Shown here one piece after another: positions 6,635 through 14,076 of a DNA stretch of 32,176 nucleotides. Below the pieces are notes generated by a model. It was not told the DNA's origin. It did no database searches and saw nothing but the letters and a program-made list of their open reading frames with translations. Source of the DNA: Nitriliruptorales bacterium (GTDB lineage Bacteria > Actinomycetota > Nitriliruptoria > Euzebyales > Egibacteraceae); contig WHTG01000012.1 of assembly GCA_009377835.1 (NCBI GenBank), forward strand, positions 1 through 32,176, given 5' to 3'. Within the stretch, counting starts at the first letter, position 1. Every line of letters begins with the position of its first letter. A program made the position numbers and the translations under genes.

Positions 6635-8002
6635 ATGGCCGATCGAATGCTGTTGCGGGGCGGATACATCATGACGATGGACGCCGAACTCGGGGACCTC
6701 CGCCAAGGAGATGTCCTCGTCGAAGGCGACACCATCGGCGAAGTCGGCGCGAGCGTCGATGCCGGCGACGCGGAGGTGATCGACGCCACCGGGCGCATTG
6801 TCATGCCGGGCTTCGTCGACACCCACCGCCACACCTGGGAGACGGCCATCCGCGGCAGCGCCCCGAACGCGACGCTGGACGACTACTTCGTCGAGATCCT
6901 CGACACGTTCGCGCCGCAGTACCGTGCGGAGGACGTCTACGCCAGCAACCTGGCAGGCGCGCTCGAGTGCATCAACGCCGGCATCACGACTCTGGTCGAC
7001 TGGTCTCACATCAACAACACCCCGGACCACCCGGACGCCGCCATCCAGGGCCTGAAGGATGCGGGGATACGGGCGCAGTACGCATACGGCAGCGCCAACA
7101 CGTCGCTGGCGGACTACTGGTTCGAGAGCAAGCTGGCGATCCCACGAGACGACGTGGAGCGCATCCGCAACACCTACTTCTCGTCCGACGACGGGCTGCT
7201 GACCATGGCGCTGGCGACACGCGGCCCGGGTTTCTGTGTCGAAGAAGTCGTCCGCGAGGAGTGGACGATGGCTCGGGACCTGGGGATTCCGATCACCTTG
7301 CACATCGCCATGGGGCGGGTCGCGGGGCGGTTCGGGATGGTCAACATGCTCAACGAGCTGGGCCTTCTCGGCCCGGACACGACGTACATCCACTGCTGCT
7401 ACAACAGCGACGAGGAGTGGAAGCTGCTCGCCGACAGCGGCGGCACGGTGTCGATCGCGCCCCTGGTCGAGATGCAGATGGGCCACGGCCGGCCGCCGAC
7501 GGGCAAGTCCCTGGAGCACGGCCTCCGTCCGAGCCTGAGCATCGACGTCGTAACAACGGTGCCTGGTGACATGTTCAGCCAGATCCGCGCCGCGTTCGGC
7601 TCCGAGCGCGAGGGGGTGTGCGGTGTGGCGTGGAAGGAAGACGTGAACATCCCGGAGACGACCGTGACGGCACGGGACATGCTGCAGTTCGCGACCCTCA
7701 ACGGCGCCCACGTCGCCGGGGTGGAGGACCGCACCGGATCGCTCGTGCCGGGGAAGAAGGCCGACATCATCTTGGTGGACACCACGGGGCCCGGGGTCGC
7801 ACCGCTGATCGATCCAGCCGCCATGGTCGCACTGTCGGCCGACGTGTCGAACATAGAGACGGTGATCATCAACGGTGAGGTCCGCAAGCGCGACTTCAAG
7901 CTGGTTGGCGACTGGGACCGCGCCCGCGGGCTCGTCGAGAACGCTCGCGATCACCTGATCAGCCAGGTTCCTCGCCAGGAACGCTGGACTGCGGTCGGGT
8001 AG
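6635..8002 (+). CDS. Amidohydrolase of the AtzA/TrzN/SsnA (chlorohydrolase-deaminase) type
   Basis: Cytosolic metal-dependent hydrolase of 455 residues. Metal ligands fit the single-zinc subtype: the HxH pair H64/H66 in VDTHRHTWE, H223 in TLHIAMG, and D304 in LSIDVVTT; H253 in YIHCCY is the usual catalytic or second-shell His. The N-terminal beta-sandwich (LLRGGYIMTMD, VIDATGRIVMPGF) and the C-terminal return of it (GSLVPGKKADIILVD) are intact. Family members deaminate or dechlorinate purines, pyrimidines, S-adenosylhomocysteine or triazines. The usual HxxE after the third His is replaced by HIAM, so substrate prediction is unsafe. The ATG at 6635 has GGAGGT 9 bases upstream. It starts a probable operon with the bicupin and a short-chain dehydrogenase. 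Confidence 0.88.
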   Translation: MADRMLLRGGYIMTMDAELGDLRQGDVLVEGDTIGEVGASVDAGDAEVIDATGRIVMPGFVDTHRHTWETAIRGSAPNATLDDYFVEILDTFAPQYRAEDVYASNLAGALECINAGITTLVDWSHINNTPDHPDAAIQGLKDAGIRAQYAYGSANTSLADYWFESKLAIPRDDVERIRNTYFSSDDGLLTMALATRGPGFCVEEVVREEWTMARDLGIPITLHIAMGRVAGRFGMVNMLNELGLLGPDTTYIHCCYNSDEEWKLLADSGGTVSIAPLVEMQMGHGRPPTGKSLEHGLRPSLSIDVVTTVPGDMFSQIRAAFGSEREGVCGVAWKEDVNIPETTVTARDMLQFATLNGAHVAGVEDRTGSLVPGKKADIILVDTTGPGVAPLIDPAAMVALSADVSNIETVIINGEVRKRDFKLVGDWDRARGLVENARDHLISQVPRQERWTAVG

Positions 8003-8035
8003 CGGCGCCTCGAATAGCGACGGTCGGTAGGCGGG

Positions 8036-8941
8036 GTGCCCCACCATCACGTGCTGCGAGCCGGCGAGGGCAGCTTCGAGGTGCCCGCCGGCTTCGCCGG
8101 GCACAGCAACGGGTTCCGGCGCCGGTCCGCCGTGCACGCCGGCGCGGGGTCCGTGCACATGGGTTTCGGCATCTGTGAACTCGATCCGGGCGGCTCGGTC
8201 CCGTGGCACGTGCACTCGTTCGAGTCGAGTTGCTATGTCCTCGAAGGCGAAGTGGCCTGCGAAACCGACGACGGCACCTTCGTGCTGCGGGAGCGTGACT
8301 ACGGCGTCGTGGGCGTCGGTGCGCCGCACGCCTGGCGCAACACCAGCGACGCGACAGCTCGCTGGGTCGACATGCTTGCTCCGCAACCGCGGGTCGAGCC
8401 AGGAACCGACACCTTCTTTGTCGGTGACCGGTCGTCCGGTCGGACCGCGGTGACGATCGACCCGCGGGACCCGCGCACACGATCCTTCGGCCATGTCGAT
8501 CCTGGGAACATGGATCCGTCGAAGCAGACGCAGGACCTCCTGGCGCAGTCGGCTTCGATGCGCACCGCCCTGCTCGTCTACAGCGGCATCACCGTGAAGA
8601 TGATGGTGGACAGTGACCTGGGTGCAAACCTGCAGACGATGTTCATGGTGCAGTACGAACCGGGCGGCGTCGCCGGAGCACACGACCACCCGCTGGAGGA
8701 GACGTATTTCATCCTCGAGGGGGAGGTCGATGCCGTGCTCGACGGCATCTCATACAACCTCCAGACAGGTGACATCGCATTCGCGGGGGTGGGATGTCCG
8801 CATCAGTTCGCCAATCGTTCGTCGGCGCCAGTGCGATGGCTGGAGACTCAGGCGCCGCAGCCTCCGGCCCGCCACTCGTACCGGTTCGCCCGTGACTGGG
8901 ACTATCTTCGGGAGGCGCTGAATCCCCCGGACCAGCAGTGA
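8036..8941 (+). CDS. Bicupin protein, ureidoglycine aminohydrolase-like
   Basis: The 301-residue protein contains two cupin barrels. The first (about 45-125) has PWHVHSFESSCYVLEGE and a late His in GAPHAWRN. The second (about 205-285) has GAHDHPLEETYFILEGE and GCPHQFAN. Both thus keep the HxH...E and distal His metal set, whereas in (S)-ureidoglycine aminohydrolases usually only one barrel binds metal. The name therefore marks resemblance in layout only; a dioxygenase, isomerase or hydrolase role is possible. The start is GTG at 8036, 33 bases after the amidohydrolase stop, with only a weak GGTAGG upstream. The stop is overlapped by or just precedes the next gene, so the three genes are probably one transcript. 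Confidence 0.78.
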   Translation: MPHHHVLRAGEGSFEVPAGFAGHSNGFRRRSAVHAGAGSVHMGFGICELDPGGSVPWHVHSFESSCYVLEGEVACETDDGTFVLRERDYGVVGVGAPHAWRNTSDATARWVDMLAPQPRVEPGTDTFFVGDRSSGRTAVTIDPRDPRTRSFGHVDPGNMDPSKQTQDLLAQSASMRTALLVYSGITVKMMVDSDLGANLQTMFMVQYEPGGVAGAHDHPLEETYFILEGEVDAVLDGISYNLQTGDIAFAGVGCPHQFANRSSAPVRWLETQAPQPPARHSYRFARDWDYLREALNPPDQQ

Positions 8942-8955
8942 CTCGAGGAGTAGCC

Positions 8956-9657
8956 ATGGCAGAACAGCGCAGCGTCGTCGTCGTCGGTGGGACGTCCGGG
9001 CTGGGTCGGGAGATCGCGGCCCACTATGCGGCGAAGGGGCGGCACGTGGTCATCTCGGGGCGCGATGGCCAGCGCGCGCAGACCGCCGCCGACCAGATCG
9101 GCGCCAAGTCCGGCATCGCGCTGGACCTCGCGGAACCCCGGGCCATAGCAGCGGCGCTTGCCGGCGTCGAGAACGTCGCGCACCTGGTCGTCGCCGCGAT
9201 CGACCGCGACGAGAACACCGTCCGGGACTACGACGTCGGCCGCGCGACTGCGCTGGCCACCATGAAGCTGGTGGGATACACGGAGGTCGTGCACGCGCTG
9301 CTGCCGCAGCTGGTTTCGGACGCCTCCATCGTGATGTTCGGCGGCCTGGCGAAGGACCGGCCGTATGCCGGGTCGACGACCGTGACGACCGTCAACGGCG
9401 CCGTGACATCGATGGTGCGGACGCTGGCGGTGGAGCTGGCCCCGATCCGCGTCAACGCGCTGCACCCCGCCGTGGTCGGTGACAGCCCCTACTGGCGGGA
9501 CAAGCCGCCGGCGGTGCTGGACAACCTGCGCAGCCGCACGCCGCTGGGGCGCCTGGTGTCGATGGCCGACATCGTCGGTGCCGCCGTGTTCCTGCTCGAG
9601 AACCAGGCCGTCACCGGGATCAACCTGCGCGTCGACGGGGGCTGGCTGCTGACGTAG
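8956..9657 (+). CDS. Atypical short-chain dehydrogenase/reductase lacking the Tyr-Lys catalytic pair
   Basis: The SDR-fold protein is 233 residues. The N-terminal dinucleotide motif GGTSGLG (11-17) and the RVNALHP and VDGG segments of classical SDRs are present. The NNAG motif is replaced by VVAA, and the YxxxK catalytic pair aligns with V143 and N147 (in TTVTTVNGAVTSMVRTLAVEL). It may therefore bind NAD(P) without classical hydride-transfer chemistry, or use a different proton donor. The ATG at 8956 is preceded by GAGGAG with 5-base spacing; an in-frame GTG at 8938 overlaps the bicupin stop but lacks a ribosome site. Last gene of the amidohydrolase-bicupin-SDR set, which supports a shared catabolic role. 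Confidence 0.85.
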   Translation: MAEQRSVVVVGGTSGLGREIAAHYAAKGRHVVISGRDGQRAQTAADQIGAKSGIALDLAEPRAIAAALAGVENVAHLVVAAIDRDENTVRDYDVGRATALATMKLVGYTEVVHALLPQLVSDASIVMFGGLAKDRPYAGSTTVTTVNGAVTSMVRTLAVELAPIRVNALHPAVVGDSPYWRDKPPAVLDNLRSRTPLGRLVSMADIVGAAVFLLENQAVTGINLRVDGGWLLT

Positions 9658-9793
9658 CTGCGCATGCACCGTCGGGTAGCGCCTGACCGATGCCGCAGCC
9701 GCGGTCGCCTGCTGACGTCATCGCCGAGTGGTCCTGTGGGCCGTGGTCCCATACAGATGCCGCGAATCCCGCGGTTCCCACCCGTGCTGGTCG

Positions 9794-9822
9794 TTGACAC
9801 CCCTGCTCAGCGAGTGGATGAT
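9794..9822 (+). promoter_or_regulatory. Putative promoter and structured leader of the exported protein gene
   Basis: TTGACA at 9794-9799, a 17-base spacer, and GATGAT at 9817-9822 (4 of 6 with TATAAT). The resulting leader of about 130 bases holds a strong hairpin at 9908-9929 (CCGGTGGGAC, loop GGC, GTCCACTGG; one bulge and one G-U pair) and then GGGAG at 9948-9952. The 301-base gap 9658-9958 contains no convincing gene. I could not match the leader to a riboswitch class I know. Confidence 0.4.
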
Positions 9823-9958
9823 CAGCACATAGCGTTCGTTGGCAGACGCTGACGGGCGCCGAATCTGCGTGGGCGGGCGCTTCGTTGCGGGTTGCGCCAG
9901 GTGGGAACCGGTGGGACGGCGTCCACTGGTGCCTGTCCCGTATCCCAGGGAGTTCACA

Positions 9959-10537
9959 ATGCCTGAACAAATGTCACGCCCGTACCGGAGGACACTGCGG
10001 ATCATCGTCCTGGTGACCCTGTCCATCCTGGCGATCGGGCTCGTCACGGGAGGCATCGCCGGTGCCCAGCGCACGGTGGGGCCGGAAGTCGAGGTCATCA
10101 ACCCGCCGGAGCGTCCCGTGCCCGTGACCGGCGATTTCACGTCGAGCGGTCGAGTGCCTGTCGTTCTGGGCCGCCAGATCAACGCGGAGACCCAAAGTGG
10201 ACTTTTGCGCGACGCCAGTGGCGAGAACTTCGTCGTCCCGGAGGGCAAGCAGCTGGTCATCGAGTACGTCTCGATGGAGACAGTCGGGCGCGCCTTGACC
10301 GGTAACGAACGATACCTCGGCTTCCTTGGTGGCGCTGGCAGGCGGTTCCGAGCAGGGGAGGTCTCAGCCGCGAACAGCCACTTCGCGTTCGGGCCAGAGA
10401 CGGGGGAGCTCGTGCCGCTGCGGTTCGGGCCGGGCCAGGACGTCAACTTCATCATCTTCTCGCAGAACTTCCCCGCAGAGTTCAACCTCCACGTGAACGT
10501 GGCGGTCTCCGGCTACCTCGACGATCTCGGCGAGTAG
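9959..10537 (+). CDS. Hypothetical exported or membrane-anchored protein
   Basis: The family is not recognised. The 192-residue product begins with a basic stretch (SRPYRRTLR) followed by a hydrophobic helix (about 14-33) and GGIAGAQR, which fits a Sec signal peptide cleaved near AGA-Q or an uncleaved anchor. The remaining 155 residues are rich in beta-prone and Pro/Gly/Val segments (VINPPERPVPVTGDF, VVPEGKQLVIEYVSMETV, FNLHVNVAVSGYLDD), like an extracellular beta-sandwich. No cysteine is seen in the mature part. The ATG at 9959 has GGGAG 6 bases upstream. It stands alone between the SDR and a minus-strand lyase gene with its own promoter. No function is assigned. Confidence 0.75.
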   Translation: MPEQMSRPYRRTLRIIVLVTLSILAIGLVTGGIAGAQRTVGPEVEVINPPERPVPVTGDFTSSGRVPVVLGRQINAETQSGLLRDASGENFVVPEGKQLVIEYVSMETVGRALTGNERYLGFLGGAGRRFRAGEVSAANSHFAFGPETGELVPLRFGPGQDVNFIIFSQNFPAEFNLHVNVAVSGYLDDLGE

Positions 10538-10549
10538 CGGCGTGGCCGC
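10537..10549 (+). terminator. Short GC hairpin directly after the exported protein gene
   Basis: GCGGC-GTG-GCCGC forms a 5-base stem with a 3-base loop starting in the stop codon. There is no following T-run, so it is at best a weak or factor-assisted terminator. Confidence 0.22.
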
Positions 10550-10742
10550 AGCGGTGTGACCCGCCGGGAGAGCTGACGGCCGAAGCAGACGTAGGCGGCG
10601 CGGGCGACGATGTTGCCCATGCCGGTCACGGCCAGGAAAGGTACGGCCTGCGACCCGGGCCGAGCGCTGCGGCGTGCGGATGGGGGCGGGGATCCCCTGA
10701 CGCTGGAGGACGTCGCGCAGCACGTACGCCTCCGCGATGGTG
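10550..10742 (-). pseudogene. Decayed coding remnant downstream of the CitE-like gene
   Basis: Reading the minus strand just after the CitE-like stop, one frame gives TIAEAYVLRDVLQRQGIPA (from about 10742 down) directly after an in-frame TGA, which looks by eye like the start of a small DUF2007-type protein. It degrades after about 30 codons. Another frame then gives a short stretch GMGNIVARAAYVCFGRQL. No start codon with a ribosome site and no continuous protein-like frame can be drawn. I read it as remnants of one or two lost genes; the family resemblance is weak. Confidence 0.25.
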
Positions 10743-10795
10743 CGCGTGGTTCACAGTTGCTTCACGGTGCCCCGCGGGCGCCCGAGCCGAGGGTC

Positions 10796-11773
10796 TCAGT
10801 CGTCGCCGCGCTCCTCGACCGGCCGCGGCTTCATCCCCGCTGCCCGCCCGCGCATCGACGTCACCTCGGCCATCTTCCGGCTGGCCTCGTCGATCATCTC
10901 CTCGCCGAACATCACCGCCCCGGCCAGGTCGACGTCGGTCGCCTTGCGGTATGCCTCCAGGATGTCCTCGGCGCGCTCGAACTCTTCCTGGCTCGGCGCG
11001 TAGACCTCGTTCGCGATGTCGATCTGGCCGGGGTGCAGGACCCACTTCCCGTCGTAGCCGAGGATGCGGGTGCGCTTGGCGACCTCGCGGTAGCCGTCGA
11101 GGTCGCGGATCTTCGCGTACGGCCCGTCGATTGCCTGGAGGCCAGCCGTGCGGGCGGCAACCAGGATCCGCATGTGGATCCAGTGCCAGTAGTCGCCGGG
11201 GTACTCGTCGATCAACTCTCCGACCGTGAGGCTGGGCATGCCCATCGCTGCGGCCATGTCGCCGGGTCCGAAGATGAGCGTTTCGAGGCGGTCCGAAGCG
11301 TGTGCGATGTCGTCGATCAGCGTGAGGCCGGGGCCGTTCTCGATCTGCGCCTCGATGCCGATCTGATGGTCGAAGCCTTCGGTGTCCTCGATCATCCGCA
11401 GCAAGTGATCCACGAATTCGACCTCGCCGGGGGACTGCACCTTCGGAATCATGATGCAGTCGATGTTGTCGCCGGCAGCCTCGACGACTTCGATGATGTC
11501 GCGGTAGGCCCAGCGGGTGTCGATGGCGTTGACGCGCACGACGACGGTCTTGTCGCCCCAGTCGTTGTCGTTCAGTGCTTGAACGACATTCCCACGGGCC
11601 GCTTCCTTCTCGCCAGGTGCGACGGAGTCCTCCAGGTCACAGAACACCTCGTCGGCAGGCAGCAACGGAGCCTTGCCCAGCATCTTCGGCGAGCTGCCGG
11701 GCACTGACAGGCAGGAACGGCGGGGGCGGGCCGTGCCCATGCCCTCGGCGCCATGGTTGGACATGGTCGGCAT
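10796..11773 (-). CDS. HpcH/HpaI-family CoA-ester lyase (CitE / malyl-CoA lyase-like)
   Basis: The 325-residue TIM-barrel protein belongs to the CitE/malyl-CoA/beta-methylmalyl-CoA lyase group, which cleaves or condenses 3-hydroxyacyl-CoA esters with Mg2+. Visible are the N-terminal RSCLSVPGSSPKM CoA-binding segment, FCDLEDSV, the arginine of VVVRVNAIDT, the metal Glu in GIEAQIENGPG and the metal Asp in IFGPGDMAAAMG, then KWVLHPGQI. It is longer than CitE subunits (about 290), closer to Mcl or ClyBL enzymes. ATG 11773 has AAGGA upstream. ATG codons at residues 5 and 12 are alternatives. It diverges from the FMN oxidase gene across a 219-base gap in which I find no clear promoter. Confidence 0.87.
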   Translation of the reverse strand: MPTMSNHGAEGMGTARPRRSCLSVPGSSPKMLGKAPLLPADEVFCDLEDSVAPGEKEAARGNVVQALNDNDWGDKTVVVRVNAIDTRWAYRDIIEVVEAAGDNIDCIMIPKVQSPGEVEFVDHLLRMIEDTEGFDHQIGIEAQIENGPGLTLIDDIAHASDRLETLIFGPGDMAAAMGMPSLTVGELIDEYPGDYWHWIHMRILVAARTAGLQAIDGPYAKIRDLDGYREVAKRTRILGYDGKWVLHPGQIDIANEVYAPSQEEFERAEDILEAYRKATDVDLAGAVMFGEEMIDEASRKMAEVTSMRGRAAGMKPRPVEERGDD

Positions 11774-11992
11774 GCGTGGTTCCTTGGAGTGGAGGACCCG
11801 AGTGGGGCCGCATCGTCATGTCCCGCGGCCGCGCCGCAGCCTACCGGCGGTGCGTGCGGGTCCAGAAATCGACGTCGTCGTGGCCGCCGGCCATGGGAGC
11901 ATGAGATTTCAGGGTGGGGTCAGCATCCCAAACCGGCTCCGCGGCGGGCCCACCGCTTTGGCTGCGCCGAGGGCCAGTGGGAGACTGCCGTC

Positions 11993-13056
11993 ATGGACAT
12001 AGCCGCACTACAGGAGCGAGCTCGCGCAATCCTGGATCCCATCGCGTTCGACTACTACGCGGGCGGGGCCGACGACGAGGTCAGCCTGGTCGAGAGCGAG
12101 CAGGCATGGCAGCGTCTTCGCCTGCGACCGAGGATGCTGCGCGACGTGTCACGGGTCGACACCTCGACGACATACTCGGTGAACGTGTGGCGGCGCCGCT
12201 CATCGTGGCTCCGACCGCCTACCAGCGGCTCGCGAACGACGAAGGCGAGCCGGCGACCGCCCGAGGTGCTGCGGCAGCCGGAATTCTCATGTGCGTGTCG
12301 ACGCTCGCGACCGTCAGTCTCGAGGACGTTGCAAAGGCTGCGCCCGACTCGCCACGGTGGTTTCAGCTGTACATCCGCCGCGACCGCAGCGTCACAGAGG
12401 AACTCGTCGCCCGTGCGCGGGACAGCGGGTACTCCGCACTCGTCCTCACGGTTGACATGCCCGTGATCGGGCGACGATGGCGTGACGAGCGTAATGACTT
12501 CACGTTGCCGGACGGCATGATCATGGCGAACATGCGCGCTCCGGCCCCTGCAGTGCAGGGCTCGGGCCTGGCGGCGTACGCCGACGCCGAGTTCGACCGG
12601 ACGCTGACGTTCGACGACATCACGTGGCTACGAGACATCAGCGGCCTGCCGATCCTCGTCAAGGGCATCCTGCGCGGCGACGACGCCGAGGCCGCTATGG
12701 ACGCGGGGGCCTCCGCCGTCATCGTGTCCAACCACGGGGCGCGACAACTCGACACGACGGTGACGACGGTCGAAGCGCTTCCCGAGATCGTCGAGGCGGT
12801 CGCGGGCGCCGGCGAGGTCTACGTCGACGGCGGTGTGCGCCGCGGCACCGACATCTTCAAGGCCATTGCGATGGGCGCACGTGCCGTGCTCGTGGGCCGG
12901 CCGGTGCTGTGGGGACTCGCGACCGGTGGCGCGGAGGGCGTCACGGCCGTCCTCGAAGAGTTGATCGGCGAGTTCGAGCGGGCACTCGCCCTGTGTGGCG
13001 TGCCGACCCCCGGCGACATCACGCCGGACCTGCTGACAAGGAGCACATCCACATGA
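11993..13056 (+). pseudogene. FMN-dependent alpha-hydroxy acid oxidase/dehydrogenase, split by a one-base frameshift
   Basis: Lactate/glycolate oxidase family (TIM barrel with FMN), which oxidises 2-hydroxyacids to 2-oxoacids. The first 59 or so codons (MDIAALQERARAILDPIAFD...RVDTSTT) read from ATG 11993. The rest (ILGERVAAPLIVAPTAYQ to the stop at 13056) reads one frame over, joined at 12168-12172. Adding one base there restores a normal protein of about 355 residues. Beyond the break all key motifs are intact: WFQLYIRRDR, LVLTVDMPVIGRR, the catalytic His in IVSNHGARQLD, and the FMN phosphate motif DGGVRRGTDIFKAIAMGA. The intact downstream reading argues for a recent mutation or a sequencing error. 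Its stop overlaps the epimerase ATG (ATGA). Confidence 0.88.
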
Positions 13057-14060
13057 CCCGCGTTGCCATCACTGGCGCCACAGGCATCTTCGGCAAGGCG
13101 CTGTGCGCCCACCTGGAAAGGGATCCGGCGGTCGACGAGATCATCGGCGTCGCCAGGCGGCCCTTCGATCCGGCTGCGCACGGGTGGACCAAGATGACGT
13201 TCAGGTCCGGCGACGTGTTGCAGCCCGACCAGCTGGATGCAGCCTTCAAGGAAGTCGACACCGTCGTCCATCTGGCGTTCACGGTCCTTGACCGCGGCAC
13301 ACATCCCGAACAGGTGCGCCTGGTGAACGTCGAGGGCAGCGCGAACGTCTTCGCCGCTGCCGTGCGCGCCGGCGCGAAGCGCATCGTGTATGCCTCGTCG
13401 GTCGCCGCGTACGGCGCATGGCCGGACAACCCCGTCCCCATCACCGAGTCACATCCGACGCGCGGCAACCCCGGCTTCTACTATGCCGAGCATAAGGCGG
13501 AGGTTGAAACGCTTCTCGACAGTTTCGAGGTGAACCATCCCGACGTTGAAGTGGTCCGGATCCGCCCGTGCATCGTCGTGGGGCCGAACTCGGTGGACCT
13601 GTTCCGAGGCCCGGTGCCGACACCCCTTGTGGGCGTGTTCCTGTCCCGCCTGCTTCCCGCCGTGATCCCCGACCCCGGACTCGCGCCGGTGCAGTTCGTT
13701 CACGAGGACGACGTCGCGGAGGTCTTCGCGCTGGCGGTCACCCGACCCAAAGTGCGCGGTGCGTACAACCTCGCCGGCGGCGGAACGATGGAGGCCGCAG
13801 ACCTGGCCAGTGCGATCGGCGCGGTCCGGTTGCCGTTCCCGGCCGGGCTGGCGCGGCGCCTCGTCGACGTGGCGTACCGCGCCCGTATCTCGCCGACTGG
13901 TTCCGCCTGGATCGACATGGGCGCCCATCCGGTGGTCGTCGACACGACGAGGGCACGGACCGAACTCGGCTGGATACCGAAGTTCGACACCCGTACAGCC
14001 CTGGAGGACATGCTCGAACGCTATCGGGCGGCGAGCCCGCTTCCGCGCCTGCTGTCCTGA
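13053..14060 (+). CDS. NAD-dependent epimerase/dehydratase family protein
   Basis: Extended SDR of 335 residues. It shows the GATGIFG dinucleotide motif at 8-14, VVHLAF, the serine of YASSVAAYG and the YxxxK pair in YYAEHK, followed by the VRIRPCIVVGP and VQFVHEDDVAEVF segments of UDP-sugar epimerase relatives. The family acts on nucleotide sugars, flavonoid-like ketones or steroids, so the substrate is open. AAGGAG (13038-13043) precedes the ATG by 9 bases and the ATG overlaps the FMN enzyme stop, so the two are translationally coupled. A partnership in hydroxyacid or sugar-acid metabolism is possible but unproved. It converges on the SpoIIE-type phosphatase with a 16-base gap. Confidence 0.88.
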   Translation: MTRVAITGATGIFGKALCAHLERDPAVDEIIGVARRPFDPAAHGWTKMTFRSGDVLQPDQLDAAFKEVDTVVHLAFTVLDRGTHPEQVRLVNVEGSANVFAAAVRAGAKRIVYASSVAAYGAWPDNPVPITESHPTRGNPGFYYAEHKAEVETLLDSFEVNHPDVEVVRIRPCIVVGPNSVDLFRGPVPTPLVGVFLSRLLPAVIPDPGLAPVQFVHEDDVAEVFALAVTRPKVRGAYNLAGGGTMEAADLASAIGAVRLPFPAGLARRLVDVAYRARISPTGSAWIDMGAHPVVVDTTRARTELGWIPKFDTRTALEDMLERYRAASPLPRLLS

Positions 14061-14076
14061 GGCCCGGCGAAGATTC

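Noticed and set aside
9830-9958. Possible cobalamin or cyclic-di-AMP riboswitch in the leader of the exported protein gene
   Set aside because: Fragments such as GGGAACCGGTG and GCCGAATC recall those classes, but the remaining conserved boxes are missing; only a plain hairpin is supported.
11774-11992. Divergent promoters between the CitE-like and FMN oxidase genes
   Set aside because: No pair of hexamers with acceptable spacing was found on either strand.
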